A DNA stretch of 64,000 nt from an uncultured Phocaeicola sp. (GCA_944320135.1 CALUGI010000002.1:62001-126000); one strand, 5' to 3'; numbered from the stretch's first letter, positions 1 to 9,361 are shown. Made by a program: numbers and translations. Notes: generated from the letters alone by a model not told the origin.

Positions 1-644
1 TACATCATGATATCGAACAAAGCCCTGTGGCCTTCCTCCCACGGAAAAGGATATTGTCCAAGCAAATAGAAAGTCAGGCAGTCCGGCACAATGCGTTCCG
101 GCGACATGAAACGCCGCTGATACGGATAATAATATCTTTTATACAAAGGATAATCTGCACCCATATACTTATCAAGGCTGAATCCCAGCAAGCTGTCGGC
201 CACTACTACCGACTGGTTCAGCGCAGATATCTGAGAATATACGCGCGGCAATGGCAGCGACGGAACTTCTTTCTCCAACCCTTTGAAGCCTTCGTCCAAC
301 TCCTTCTCTATCGGAGACATATCCCGAAACACGCTGTCGGCATCTTCCATCAGCCTTACCAACACAGAGTCTGAAAAGTAAGCGCACATGCGCCCGTTAA
401 TATCCGGCTGGTCCACCGAGCCCAGTTCAAGCACATCCTCAATCAGCAGGCGAGTGGCGTGAGCCCACTCCGTACTCATCCGCTGCCAAGCCAAAAGACT
501 GTTCAACTCGGTCGCTTCATACTGCAAACGGTCATAACGAAAAACCTTTATATCCACATCCGCTGACGGGCAGCCGCTCCGCTTGTTCCAACAACAAGCG
601 GAAAACACGACTGCACTCAGCAAAATGAATATAAGTTTACGCAT
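1..644 (-). CDS. gldB: GldB-like lipoprotein (3' end outside window)
   Basis: The reading frame opens at an ATG one base after the fabI stop and runs off the left edge, so at least 214 residues are present and the C-terminus is missing. The protein starts with a lipoprotein signal (MRKLIFILLSAVVFSACC) followed by a soluble domain beginning DVDIKVFRYDRLQYE, which I recognise as the GldB family. In gliding Bacteroidota GldB is a cell-envelope lipoprotein needed for motility; gut Bacteroidales keep a homologue although they do not glide, so its role here is unknown. It is probably co-transcribed with fabI. The family call rests on the N-terminal pattern only. Confidence 0.7.
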   Translation of the reverse strand, partial: MRKLIFILLSAVVFSACCWNKRSGCPSADVDIKVFRYDRLQYEATELNSLLAWQRMSTEWAHATRLLIEDVLELGSVDQPDINGRMCAYFSDSVLVRLMEDADSVFRDMSPIEKELDEGFKGLEKEVPSLPLPRVYSQISALNQSVVVADSLLGFSLDKYMGADYPLYKRYYYPYQRRFMSPERIVPDCLTFYLLGQYPFPWEEGHRALFDIMM

Positions 645-645
645 A

Positions 646-1503
646 TTATCCGTAAATGATATTTCCGTTAGCGTCTTTGTATTCATCCAATCCTTTCTCG
701 TAAGTGGCCATCGCACGCAAGCTCATACCCACACTGGAGAATCCTCCGTCGTGATACAGGTTCTGCATGGTCACTTTACGGGTGAGGTCGGAGAACATGA
801 CGATACAATAGTCGGCGCATTCTTCTGCGGAAGCGTTTCCGAGCGGTGACATGCGGTTGGCAAAATCGAACAGTTTGTCCATTCCTTTCACGCCCGAACC
901 GGCAGTAGTCATTGTCGGAGACTGTGAAATGGTGTTGATGCGCACATGATGCTCACGTCCGTAAATATATCCGAAGCTGCGGGCTATCGATTCCAACAGT
1001 GCCTTCGCATCGGCCATATCGTTATATCCGTAGAAAGTACGCTGCGCAGCTACATAACTCAGAGCTACAATCGAACCGTAATCGTTGATGGCACCCAGTT
1101 TCTTGGCAGACTGAATCATCTTATGAAACGAAACGGCCGAGATATCCAGCGTCTTGCTCAGCATGTCGTAATCCAAGTCATCGTATGTGCGTTTCTTACG
1201 GACATTCGGAGACATGCCGATTGAATGCAGCACGAAATCAATCTTTCCGCCCAACACTTCCATAGAACGCTTGAACACGTTTTCCAAATCTTCCACACAA
1301 GTGGCATCGGCCGGAATCACTTCGCAATTCAGCTTTTCTGACAAAGCAGAAACCTGACCCATACGGACTGCTACCGGAGTATTCGACAAAGTAATCGTCG
1401 CACCTTCTTCCACTGCACGTTCAGCCACTTTCCAAGCGATAGACTGCTCGTTCAAAGCGCCAAAAACAATGCCTCGCTTTCCTTTCAATAAATTATAACT
1501 CAT
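646..1503 (-). CDS. fabI: Enoyl-ACP reductase (NADH), FabI type
   Basis: This 285-residue protein is the last enzyme of each fatty-acid elongation cycle, reducing trans-2-enoyl-ACP with NAD(P)H in the cytoplasm. It is an SDR-fold protein: it opens with the variant nucleotide-binding stretch GIVFGALNEQSIAWKVAE and has the FabI catalytic pair as Y-x6-K in YNDMADAK, followed by the substrate-loop region TISQSPTMTTAGSG. The start at MSYNLLKGKRG is preferred over an upstream in-frame start because a TAnnTTTG promoter box lies between them, so the longer form would not be fully transcribed. It is followed after one base by the gldB-like gene. Confidence 0.96.
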   Translation of the reverse strand: MSYNLLKGKRGIVFGALNEQSIAWKVAERAVEEGATITLSNTPVAVRMGQVSALSEKLNCEVIPADATCVEDLENVFKRSMEVLGGKIDFVLHSIGMSPNVRKKRTYDDLDYDMLSKTLDISAVSFHKMIQSAKKLGAINDYGSIVALSYVAAQRTFYGYNDMADAKALLESIARSFGYIYGREHHVRINTISQSPTMTTAGSGVKGMDKLFDFANRMSPLGNASAEECADYCIVMFSDLTRKVTMQNLYHDGGFSSVGMSLRAMATYEKGLDEYKDANGNIIYG

Positions 1504-1528
1504 ATTCTTTTTATTTGAAATTGATGGA

Positions 1529-1536
1529 CAAAGATA
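1529..1536 (-). promoter_or_regulatory. Candidate -7 box of fabI promoter
   Basis: On the minus strand the sequence reads TATCTTTG, matching the Bacteroidota -7 consensus TAnnTTTG. It lies 26 bases upstream of the fabI ATG at 1503, leaving a short leader. No clean -33 TTTG is seen at the usual distance. Confidence 0.55.
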
Positions 1537-1653
1537 CAAACTTAATTTACAAATCTCACGTTTCCAGTCGCAAAATATCAGAAACAACACAAAACCAATC
1601 AGTTTTTACATGAATTGAACCAAAAAGGACAAACGCCATTGTTTCCGATTCCG

Positions 1654-1661
1654 TATTTTTG
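1654..1661 (+). promoter_or_regulatory. Candidate -7 box for the DUF4861 gene
   Basis: TATTTTTG matches TAnnTTTG and ends 20 bases before the ATG at 1682. A convincing -33 element is not visible. Confidence 0.45.
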
Positions 1662-1681
1662 TACAAACAAAAGACACAACG

Positions 1682-2905
1682 ATGAAAACATTCACTTCCA
1701 TCATTCTGATGCTGTGCGCTGCGACAGGAATTTGCGCCCACGAAAAAGAAATCGAAGTCACGGTAGAAAACACTCGCTCCAAGGACAAGACAGACGAACC
1801 GATAGTCATTCACCTCAACGAGATGGTGCCGGATTTCCCGGTACGCTCGGCGGTAGTGAAAGACGGGGACAAGGAAGTGCCGTCGCAGCTTGACGATATA
1901 GACTTCGACATGAGAGCCGACGAACTGGCTTTCGTGACCGATGTACCGGCCAACGGAAAGAAAACGTTCACAATCACCTTGTCTACGGAAAAGGCCGACA
2001 AGCAATATCCGGCGCGCGTGTACGCCCAGATGCTTCTGCGCACCTCCAAGAAAAACAAGTATGCCAAGGGAACAGCCATCTACGCTCCCGGAAACAGTGA
2101 CACCTACAGGGTACTCCACCACCACGGCATCGCTTTCGAGAGCGAACTGGCAGCCTACCGGATATACTACAACGAAAAGCAGACGACCGACCTCTACGGA
2201 AAGTTCAGAAAAGGGCTGGAGATTGAGGAAAGCATGTTCTACCCCACCGACGAACAGCTGGAACGGGGATTCGGAGACGACGTGATTAAGGTAGGAAACA
2301 GCTGCGGAGCCGGCACGCTGAAGGGGTGGAACGGAAAAGAAGCCTCCCACATCAAGCCGGTAGCCGTCAGAGGGCAGAGGCTGGTTGCCGACGGCCCCGT
2401 GCGCACCGTTGCTGACGCAGAAGTGAAAGGATGGGAATACCAAGGAAAAGAACTGAACATGATTTGCCGCTATACGCTCTATGCCGGACACCGGGACGTG
2501 CAGGTGGACATTATTTTCGACCGTCCGCTCGACAAGGAAGTATTCTGCACGGGCGTACAGAACATAGCGGGCAATGCTGCGATGCACTCAGACCACAAGG
2601 GACTTGTAGGAAGCTGGGGCACCGACTGGCCCGTAAACGACACCGTCAAGTACAAGAAAGAAACGGTTGGACTGGGCACATATATTCCTTATAAATACGT
2701 AAGAAAAGAAACGAAGGACAAAGACAATTTCCTCTATACCGTCAGCGCGCCCGGCAGCAGCCGTTTCCGTTACTACATCACATTCACCTCCACGAAAGAA
2801 ACGTTCGGATACCCCGACAAAGAGACATGGTTCTCCTATCTTCAGGAATGGAAAGAAGAACTTGAACATCCCTGCAAGGTATCCGTGCGTTTCGCTGCAT
2901 TTTGA
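1682..2905 (+). CDS. Secreted DUF4861 domain protein
   Basis: A 407-residue protein with a Sec signal peptide (MKTFTSIILMLCAATGICA) and then a single beta-rich domain. The body (residues about 20-405) matches what I know of DUF4861, a family found in Bacteroidota glycan-degradation loci and thought to have a galactose-mutarotase-like beta-sandwich. No catalytic residues are established. It is likely periplasmic. It stands alone on the plus strand between fabI and the convergent aldo/keto reductase operon, whose last gene ends 6 bases from its stop. A link to pectin or other glycan use is only inferred from the family. Confidence 0.75.
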   Translation: MKTFTSIILMLCAATGICAHEKEIEVTVENTRSKDKTDEPIVIHLNEMVPDFPVRSAVVKDGDKEVPSQLDDIDFDMRADELAFVTDVPANGKKTFTITLSTEKADKQYPARVYAQMLLRTSKKNKYAKGTAIYAPGNSDTYRVLHHHGIAFESELAAYRIYYNEKQTTDLYGKFRKGLEIEESMFYPTDEQLERGFGDDVIKVGNSCGAGTLKGWNGKEASHIKPVAVRGQRLVADGPVRTVADAEVKGWEYQGKELNMICRYTLYAGHRDVQVDIIFDRPLDKEVFCTGVQNIAGNAAMHSDHKGLVGSWGTDWPVNDTVKYKKETVGLGTYIPYKYVRKETKDKDNFLYTVSAPGSSRFRYYITFTSTKETFGYPDKETWFSYLQEWKEELEHPCKVSVRFAAF

Positions 2906-2911
2906 TGTCCG

Positions 2912-3781
2912 TCATTTCGAGTTGTCCGGATTGAACTGCTTGTCATACTCCAACAAATACCTTGCCAATGCAGGGTCGTTGAAGTCGGCGGCAAGCGGAT
3001 GTCCCGCATCCAAACGGCGGATGGCATCCCGCTCGTCGCCTGTCAGTTCAAAATCGCCGAGAGCCAGATTGCTTGCCATGCGTTCGGGATTGACAGACTG
3101 CGGGATGACGATAACGCCTTCATCCGTCAGGAATTTCAGACAGATTTGAGCGATGTCCTTGCCGTGCCGAACGGCAATGCCCTTCAATGTCTCATTGCCG
3201 AACAGATTGTTCATGCCCCGCGCCAGCGGACTCCAAGCCATAAGGCGTGTCCCGTATGCCTTCATCAGCTCTCGCATCTTTATCTGTTGCGAGAAAACGT
3301 GCGTTTCCAACTGCACCACAGCCGGTTTCACTTCCATATTCTCCGCCAAGTCCACGAAACGGGCGTCATAAAAATTGCTCAACCCGACGGCACGCACCTT
3401 TCCGGCTCTATATGCCTTTTCCATAGCGCGATACGTACCGTAATAATCGCCGAACGGCTGATGAACGAGCAGCAGGTCAACATAGTCCGTCTTCAGTTTG
3501 CGAAGCGACTCGTCAATGCTTCGTGCCGCCTTTTCTTCACCCGCGTTGCTTATCCAGACTTTGGTAGTCAGAAACAATTCTTTACGTGGAATGCCGCTTT
3601 TGCTGACAGCTTCGCCCACGCCTTCCTCATTATAATAAGCCTGTGCCGTATCAATAGAACGGTACCCGGCTTTCAGAGCCTCCGATACGTAATGCTCACA
3701 TTCAGCAGGAGCAATCTGCCATACGCCGTAGCCCATCATGGGCATCTCGACTCCGTTGTTCAAAGTGATTGTCTTGTTCAT
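2912..3781 (-). CDS. Aldo/keto reductase, DkgA-like
   Basis: A 289-residue cytoplasmic NADPH-dependent carbonyl reductase of the AKR superfamily. The full TIM-barrel signature set is present: Asp and Tyr in SIDTAQAYYNEEGVG, Lys in FLTTKVWISN, and His in LLLVHQPFGDYYG form the catalytic tetrad, and IPQSVNPERMASNLALGDF is the C-terminal cofactor-binding signature. It is the last gene of a minus-strand run of three AKRs and one broken reductase. The natural aldehyde or ketone substrate cannot be read from sequence. It resembles the AKR at 5476-6324, suggesting an old tandem duplication. Confidence 0.9.
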   Translation of the reverse strand: MNKTITLNNGVEMPMMGYGVWQIAPAECEHYVSEALKAGYRSIDTAQAYYNEEGVGEAVSKSGIPRKELFLTTKVWISNAGEEKAARSIDESLRKLKTDYVDLLLVHQPFGDYYGTYRAMEKAYRAGKVRAVGLSNFYDARFVDLAENMEVKPAVVQLETHVFSQQIKMRELMKAYGTRLMAWSPLARGMNNLFGNETLKGIAVRHGKDIAQICLKFLTDEGVIVIPQSVNPERMASNLALGDFELTGDERDAIRRLDAGHPLAADFNDPALARYLLEYDKQFNPDNSK

Positions 3782-3806
3782 ATCGTATACCTTTATTCGC
3801 TTGATG

Positions 3807-4461
3807 CTATTTCCTTATTAACTTGAACCCCCAATCCATGTGCCCCAAACTGCCATATACGGCAGGCCAGAACGCACCGAGCATCTCGGTATAGCGCGAA
3901 CGTGAAATGTCACCCAAATCCATCGTATCCGTCCAACCGAAATCTTTTAGCAATGCAGCCACGGCTTGTTTGGCTTCCGAATCGTTGCCGCAATAAAAGC
4001 CGGTGATGGCTTCCGGCAACATCCCCGGATTGGTCATCAGGTTATAGCCTAAATAATTCAATGTCTTTACAACCTTGGTGCGAGGCAGCATCCGCTGCAC
4101 TTCTTCTCCCAGACTGTTCCAACCGCTATACTGCGGGTCGAGCGAGATGTTCCCATCCTTATGCAAGAATGGATTGGATTTGTCGACAAGAATCTTGCCT
4201 GCCAGATTTTCTTCTCCGGCAGTTTGCAGGGCTTCCAACGCATGAATGCCTTGTACGCAACAGAATACCCGTTCTCCAAACTCGGCAGCATTGGCAAAGG
4301 TTCCATGCAAAGCCCGCTCTCCGTTTTGCGCAGCCCAAAGGAGGACCGAAGGATTATTTGTCTGTACGTGAACCCATCATCACCTCATGTCCTAATTCAA
4401 TCAGCTTGCCTGCAATGGTGCGGGCAACATTACCCGTACCTAATACTCCATACTTCATCAT
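3807..4461 (-). pseudogene. NADPH-dependent F420-reductase-type protein, frameshifted
   Basis: Translation from the ATG at 4461, which has a strong AGGAGG ribosome site, gives [20 protein letters not shown] and reaches [11 protein letters not shown] before a stop. Shifting by one base restores a continuous frame ([22 protein letters not shown]) that runs to 3807 and contains the rest of the family, including FCCVQGIHALEAL and NYLGYNLMTNPGM. The break is at an AAA run around 4353-4360. The intact protein would be about 217 residues with a GxGxxG Rossmann fold, the NADP oxidoreductase coenzyme F420-dependent family. Either a recent pseudogene or a sequencing error; the rest of the gene looks undamaged. 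It lies between two AKR genes. Confidence 0.85.
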
Positions 4462-4466
4462 TCCTC

Positions 4467-5483
4467 CTATTTGTAAGTTGCTATAGTTCCCAACTTCGCA
4501 ATATCCTCGTCTTTTCGGTCTCCGTGGATAGCAATTTTATCCAACTCCGCCTCCAAACGTGCAAATTCTTCATCGGTCAGTACCACATCAGCTGCACCTA
4601 AGTTTTCGATGATACGTTCTTCCCGTCTCATTCCCGGAATAGGCACGATGAAATTTCCCCGGCGCATCAGCCAAGCCAAGGAAATCTGTGCGGGTGTAAC
4701 CTGTTTTTCATCTGCATATTTATAAAGAAGATCAAGCAAAGGCTGATTGGCTATGACATTTTCTTTGGCAAAACGGGTGATGACCCGGCGTACATCATCG
4801 CCTTTGTATTCCGTTTCAGCCGTATATTTGCCGCTCAGGAAACCGCTTGCCATAGGAGAATAGGCCACGAAACCGATGCCCAATTCGGCGCAAAGCGGTA
4901 TCACGTCTTTTTCCCATTGGCGTGCCATCATCGAATATTCGCTCTGCACGGCGGTAAGCGGAGTTACGGCGTTCGCTTTGCGGATTTGTTCTGCCGTGGC
5001 TTCCGATACGCCCCAGCCCAATATTTTGCCTTCTTGAATCAGTTCACCAAATACACGCGCCAGTTCTTCCACATCAATGTCTTGCGGCACACGGTGCGCA
5101 TAATAAAGGTCGAGGTGATCTGTTTGCAATCGGCGCAACGAGCCTTCCAATGCACTGCGTATACCCCGACGGCCCATCTTTCCTTCCGGGAAATCTTGTC
5201 CGGGCAACACGGCGGGATGCACCTTGCTGGAGAGTACCACTTTATCCCGTATCGGCTTCAATGCTTTGCCAACCAACAGTTCGTTGCCATAAGTGGAGTA
5301 AATCTCTGCCGTGTCAAAGAGCGTACAGCCCAAGTCAAAGGATTTGCGGATAAGACGGATGCTTTCTTCTTCAGTCGGACAGGCTCCATAACCATGCGTA
5401 AATCCCATGCAGCCCATACCGACTGCCGAGACTTCCAAGTCTCTTAATTTTCTTGTTCTCATAACTGTCTTATTTTCAATCAT
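4467..5483 (-). CDS. Aldo/keto reductase, AKR13/YajO-like
   Basis: A 338-residue AKR of the longer type that includes plant auxin-induced-like and YajO proteins. Visible tetrad residues are Asp and Tyr in [14 protein letters not shown], Lys in VVLSSKVHP, and His in [24 protein letters not shown] and the [16 protein letters not shown] block are characteristic of this subgroup. The start at 5483 overlaps the previous gene by 8 bases; an alternative ATG at 5462 ([17 protein letters not shown]) gives a more typical N-terminus, and neither has a strong ribosome site. It belongs to the AKR operon under the divergent AraC-type regulator. Substrate unknown. Confidence 0.9.
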   Translation of the reverse strand: MIENKTVMRTRKLRDLEVSAVGMGCMGFTHGYGACPTEEESIRLIRKSFDLGCTLFDTAEIYSTYGNELLVGKALKPIRDKVVLSSKVHPAVLPGQDFPEGKMGRRGIRSALEGSLRRLQTDHLDLYYAHRVPQDIDVEELARVFGELIQEGKILGWGVSEATAEQIRKANAVTPLTAVQSEYSMMARQWEKDVIPLCAELGIGFVAYSPMASGFLSGKYTAETEYKGDDVRRVITRFAKENVIANQPLLDLLYKYADEKQVTPAQISLAWLMRRGNFIVPIPGMRREERIIENLGAADVVLTDEEFARLEAELDKIAIHGDRKDEDIAKLGTIATYK

Positions 5484-6324
5484 GAATCCGATGCGTGCCT
5501 ATATATTTGGCGGTCGCCAAATCCATATCGTCGTAAATGGGACTTTTTCCCGTGTCCAGTCCGGCAATAGCCTTCATTTCCCGGTCTGTCAACGTAAAAT
5601 CACAGATGGAAAGGTTTTCTATCATCCGCTCCTTATGTACGGTTTTAGGAATAACCACCACATTGCGCTGGTTCAGCCAACGGAGGACAATCTGCCCTAC
5701 CGTCCGCCCGTGCTTCTCTGCAACGGCTTTCAGCAGAGGGTGGTTCCAAATGTCATTCCGGCCTTCGGCAAAAGGCGCCCACGCTTCATGCTGTACGCCC
5801 TCGCATTGCAGGAATTTGTTGGCGGCTTTTTGTTGGAAGAACGGGTGAGTTTCCAATTGGTTGACGGCCGGTTTCACCTCATTGTGAAGGAAAAGGTCTT
5901 GCAGCCGCTCGTTGCTGAAGCTGGTTACTCCGATGGCCCGGACAAGCCCTTCTTTATAGAGCCGCTCGCAGGCCCGCCATGCGGCATAATAGTTGCCGTA
6001 AGGTTTGTGAAGCAGATAAAGGTCGATATAATCAAGCCCAAGCAGCTTGACGGACTTGTCGAAAGCGCGGAGCGCATCGTCATATTCATAGTCCTGCACC
6101 CAAAGTTTGGTGGTGACAAACATGTCCTCCCGCTTCAATCCGCTGTGGCGGATGGCATTGCCCACCTGTTCTTCATTGAAATAAGAAGCGGCTGTGTCTA
6201 TCATGCGGTATCCCGCTTCAAGCGCATCGCTTACGATTCTTTCCGTTTCATCCGCCGGGATTTGGAAAACGCCGAATCCGACGGCCGGCATCATTACGCC
6301 ATTGTTCAGTCTTGCCTCTTTCAT
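5476..6324 (-). CDS. Aldo/keto reductase, DkgA-like
   Basis: First gene of the AKR operon, 282 residues. The tetrad is in place: MIDTAASYFNEEQVG (Asp, Tyr), FVTTKLWVQD (Lys), LYLLHKPYGNYYA (His), with IPKTVHKERMIENLSICDF as cofactor signature. The layout (AraC regulator divergent, then AKR-AKR-reductase-AKR) is a common arrangement for inducible detoxification of reactive aldehydes or metabolism of an unusual carbonyl compound; this is inference. A TAATTTTG box 25 bases upstream of the ATG is the likely operon promoter. Confidence 0.9.
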   Translation of the reverse strand: MKEARLNNGVMMPAVGFGVFQIPADETERIVSDALEAGYRMIDTAASYFNEEQVGNAIRHSGLKREDMFVTTKLWVQDYEYDDALRAFDKSVKLLGLDYIDLYLLHKPYGNYYAAWRACERLYKEGLVRAIGVTSFSNERLQDLFLHNEVKPAVNQLETHPFFQQKAANKFLQCEGVQHEAWAPFAEGRNDIWNHPLLKAVAEKHGRTVGQIVLRWLNQRNVVVIPKTVHKERMIENLSICDFTLTDREMKAIAGLDTGKSPIYDDMDLATAKYIGTHRIHD

Positions 6325-6349
6325 GCCAGATATCTTTTTGTTGATATTG

Positions 6350-6357
6350 CAAAATTA
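6350..6357 (-). promoter_or_regulatory. Candidate -7 box of the AKR operon
   Basis: Minus strand reads TAATTTTG (TAnnTTTG consensus) 25 bases upstream of the first AKR ATG at 6324. Confidence 0.5.
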
Positions 6358-6423
6358 CACAAGCACAAGCGGAAAGACGTTACACAATGCATCGGGAAGT
6401 TTTCATGATTCGTGGATTTTATC

Positions 6424-6431
6424 TACTTTTG
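6424..6431 (+). promoter_or_regulatory. Candidate -7 box of the araC-type gene
   Basis: TACTTTTG matches TAnnTTTG and lies 34 bases before the ATG at 6466; a TTTT tract 20 bases upstream may serve as the -33 element. Together with the minus-strand box at 6350 it defines a 66-bp divergent control region where the regulator could act on both units. Confidence 0.5.
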
Positions 6432-6465
6432 CGTACATCCGCACAATAGACGGATACAATAAAGC

Positions 6466-7293
6466 ATGTGGAATAAAATACTGTTTTTCAATTCTGTTTC
6501 AGACTACCAGTTCACAAAACACTCCGATTATGTGCTGCATATTCTCTGCACAAAGGGGAACATGAGCTTCACATTCCAGGACGTGCGTTACAACATCGTG
6601 CCGAAAGACTACGTAATCTTTCCCAATCCGTCTTTGGCCTCGGATTTTTCTGAATCGGATGACTTTGAAGCCGTCATCATGTGTCTTTCTGAACCGTTCA
6701 TTACCTCCATGTCAATACGCAGCAGCTACGGCATTATTGGGCACATGTCTTTGCTGTTAAATCCGATAATGAAACTCTCGGACCACGACTATAGGATTTG
6801 CATGGAAGACTTGCGGCGCATTAAGGAACGCCTTGCCGAGGACAAACATTTGTTCGGGGAGGAAATGATGGGCTACTTGCTGCTTGCGCATATTCTTGAC
6901 CTGTATGATATTCACGCCAAGAGCCAGGCCGAACGCAATGTATCGGAACGCAACGGCGACCTGTTAAGGAGATTTGTGGAATTGCTTTGCCGCAAAGAAT
7001 ACATCAAAAACCGCAGCCTTTCACATTATGCCTCCCAACTGTGCATCACCCCTCACTATCTGACTGAAGTTTGCAAAAAAATAAGCGGCAAGCCTGCCAC
7101 TTATTGGATAGACCGCTTTACAACCCAGGAAATAGTGCGCCTGCTCCTCCAAAAAGAAACTCCGTTAAAGGAAATTGCCGACCGAATGAATTTTTCATCG
7201 CTCTCACATTTCAGCCGGTATGTTCTGAGGCAAATAGGAATGTCGCCGTCGGAATACAGAAATCGAGCCGTCGGAAAGCCTCGTCTACCGTAA
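6466..7293 (+). CDS. AraC-family transcriptional regulator
   Basis: 275 residues. Residues about 1-160 look like a cupin-type effector domain (SFTFQDVRYNIVPKDYVIFP) and residues about 170-270 hold two helix-turn-helix motifs: NRSLSHYASQLCITPHYLTE and the second, conserved one in TPLKEIADRMNFSSLSHFSR, followed by the family signature GMSPSEYRN. It is divergently transcribed from the aldo/keto reductase operon, so it most likely controls that operon. The effector is unknown. A bidirectional terminator separates it from the convergent GH67 gene. Confidence 0.9.
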   Translation: MWNKILFFNSVSDYQFTKHSDYVLHILCTKGNMSFTFQDVRYNIVPKDYVIFPNPSLASDFSESDDFEAVIMCLSEPFITSMSIRSSYGIIGHMSLLLNPIMKLSDHDYRICMEDLRRIKERLAEDKHLFGEEMMGYLLLAHILDLYDIHAKSQAERNVSERNGDLLRRFVELLCRKEYIKNRSLSHYASQLCITPHYLTEVCKKISGKPATYWIDRFTTQEIVRLLLQKETPLKEIADRMNFSSLSHFSRYVLRQIGMSPSEYRNRAVGKPRLP

Positions 7294-7305
7294 AAAAAAC
7301 AAAAA

Positions 7306-7333
7306 GGCTGCCTCAAAATGAATTGAGGCAGCC
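7306..7333. terminator. Bidirectional Rho-independent terminator
   Basis: GGCTGCCTCAA and TTGAGGCAGCC form a perfect 11-bp stem with a 6-base loop. An A-rich run precedes it (T-run on the minus strand), and it sits between the converging AraC-type and GH67 genes. Confidence 0.8.
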
Positions 7334-7348
7334 CCATGTTCCAATCCC

Positions 7349-9361
7349 TTACGGCAGCATTTCCCTTGCAGGCCGCTCGTAATTGGATATAGGCAGCTTC
7401 ACTTTCTTCAAATCTTTGAGCTTGTGTTTCGGCTTTTCCATGCCTGCGGGCAGCTTCATTCCTGAGAAGGTCTGGAAATAAAGCAGGCAGGCATCTTTCC
7501 ACCACACAGCATCGTTCACCTGTATGTCGAGACGTTCCGCCACACGGCCGTAACGCTCCGCATCGACATAAGGCTTCATTTCAGTCCATACCGCCTGCAT
7601 CTTTCTGGCGGTTTGCAGCCCGTCCTCATATTTGCAGCAAAGAGCATCCCAAAGGGTTCTTCCATCTTTCATCTTGAAGTCCCAAGGCAAATGATGGAAC
7701 CAGAGCAGAAACTCATCCGGACAGGTTTGCGGATTGTCGAACACACGCGCCAGCGAGTCGGGATACTGCGCCGTAGCACCGCTTCCGGTACGGCTGCTCC
7801 TGTCGAATCCTATCCCGTCTTTCCCCGCCTGATGGTAATAAGACGGAAGCCAGTCGGGACGTGCGCCTTCCACCTCACACCACGGTTCCGGCCCGTAATG
7901 ATGGTTCCACGCAAAGATGTGGTGCAGTCCGAGAGGCATCATGTAGCTGACGGCCGCCTCGTGGCTCTCAAGCATCATCTTCTTCATAGGACAGACAAAT
8001 GAAGAATCGTCTGCAAATGTCTGTTTCAGCCATTCTTCAGCTATATCTTCGGAGGACATCCGGGGATTCCACGCCAGACGACCGAAAGCATACCAGTTTG
8101 CCTGCGCGAAATCATGGCCGCACCAATTGGCTTCATTTCCAATGTTCGACACCCCCGCCACCGCACGCAAAGACTCCGGACGCACGTACCCGAAAAATTC
8201 CTTCCACATCGGAGCCAAAAAGACCAGATGGTTCGAGTGTCCCAGATACTCCTGAGTGATTTGCAGTTCGGCCATCAGCGAGGTATGAGGCATAGCTGTG
8301 AAAAGAGGACTGTAAGGTTCACGAGGTTGGAAATCAATTGGCCCGTTTTTTACCTGCACGATTACATTGTCCAAGAACGTCCCGTCAAGCGGCTTGAACT
8401 CCGCGTATGCCTGTTTTGCACGGTCATGTTCGGTAGGATTATAGACAAAGGCACGCCACATGACGAGTCCCCCGTAAGGTTTGAGCGCACGGGCCAGCAT
8501 GTTTGCACCGTCAGCATGAGTGCGCCCGTAATCGCACGGGCCGGGCTGCCCTTCCGAATTGGCTTTCACAAGGAAGCCGCCGAAATCGGGTATCAGCGAA
8601 TAGATTTCCTTCACTTTCCCTTTCCACCATTCAAACACGCCCTCGTCCAACGGGTCGGCATTCGGGAGTCCGCCCAACACGGCAGGCGAAGCGAAATTCA
8701 CCGACAAATACACCTTGATTCCGTATGGACGGAACACGTCTGCCAACGCCTTGACCTTTTTCAAGTTGCCGCTTTCCAGCATATTGGGAGAAGCATTGAC
8801 GTTGTTAAGCACCGTGCCGTTGATTCCGATGGAAGCGTTCGCCCGTGCGTATGCCTCATAGCGTGGAGAAAGCGTTTCAGGAAGTTCGTTCCATTCCCAC
8901 AGCGAATGCCCTGCATATCCGCGTTCGACAGTACCGTCCGGGTTGTCCCAATGATTGAGGATGCGCAAGTCGTATGCCGGTTTCTCTTTAATGTCCAACC
9001 GCTCCAAAGCGGCCCCGGTTTCCTGAAGCCGGAGCAGATGGTAAGCTGCATACAGAAGCCCGGCCTCTGACGAAGCCCCCAACCGCACGCTGTCTGAAAG
9101 AGTCTTGATGGTATATCCTTCTTTCCCCAGAGCCGTATGCTCTGCATCATAGCAGAGTTCCAGGATGACCGGACCTCCCTGCCACGATTTGCGCAATTCT
9201 TCTTTTGCCTTGTCGAGGGTTGCCGACTGCAATTTGCAGCAAACCGTCGCTTGCGCCGCTATGTCTTGTCGAAGCCAAAGGCGGCTTCCGTCTTCGGCAG
9301 ACGCACTCATACAGGCAAGCCCGACAAAGAAAAGCCCGACAGCCAATAGTTTCTTCACCAT
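7349..9361 (-). CDS. aguA: Alpha-glucuronidase, GH67
   Basis: 670 residues with a signal peptide (MVKKLLAVGLFFVGLACMSASA), so periplasmic or membrane-anchored. GH67 enzymes release (4-O-methyl)glucuronic acid from the non-reducing end xylose of xylo-oligosaccharides by inversion. Visible family residues: the probable acid Glu in VKANSEGQPGP (about residue 270), the Asp in VKNGPIDFQPREPYSP and the Glu in MAELQITQEYLG expected as the base pair, and the conserved NEANWCGHDFAQANWYAFG block. Length is typical. It is the last gene of the xylan operon and its ATG overlaps the stop of the GH43 gene by one base, indicating translational coupling. Confidence 0.95.
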   Translation of the reverse strand: MVKKLLAVGLFFVGLACMSASAEDGSRLWLRQDIAAQATVCCKLQSATLDKAKEELRKSWQGGPVILELCYDAEHTALGKEGYTIKTLSDSVRLGASSEAGLLYAAYHLLRLQETGAALERLDIKEKPAYDLRILNHWDNPDGTVERGYAGHSLWEWNELPETLSPRYEAYARANASIGINGTVLNNVNASPNMLESGNLKKVKALADVFRPYGIKVYLSVNFASPAVLGGLPNADPLDEGVFEWWKGKVKEIYSLIPDFGGFLVKANSEGQPGPCDYGRTHADGANMLARALKPYGGLVMWRAFVYNPTEHDRAKQAYAEFKPLDGTFLDNVIVQVKNGPIDFQPREPYSPLFTAMPHTSLMAELQITQEYLGHSNHLVFLAPMWKEFFGYVRPESLRAVAGVSNIGNEANWCGHDFAQANWYAFGRLAWNPRMSSEDIAEEWLKQTFADDSSFVCPMKKMMLESHEAAVSYMMPLGLHHIFAWNHHYGPEPWCEVEGARPDWLPSYYHQAGKDGIGFDRSSRTGSGATAQYPDSLARVFDNPQTCPDEFLLWFHHLPWDFKMKDGRTLWDALCCKYEDGLQTARKMQAVWTEMKPYVDAERYGRVAERLDIQVNDAVWWKDACLLYFQTFSGMKLPAGMEKPKHKLKDLKKVKLPISNYERPAREMLP

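Noticed and set aside
1556..2587. Minus-strand open frame opposite the DUF4861 gene
   Set aside because: No start context, low-complexity composition, and overlaps a gene with a clear signal peptide and family match.
4353..4360. Programmed ribosomal frameshift in the F420-type reductase gene
   Set aside because: There is no typical slippery heptamer or downstream pseudoknot that I can recognise; a mutation or sequencing error is simpler.
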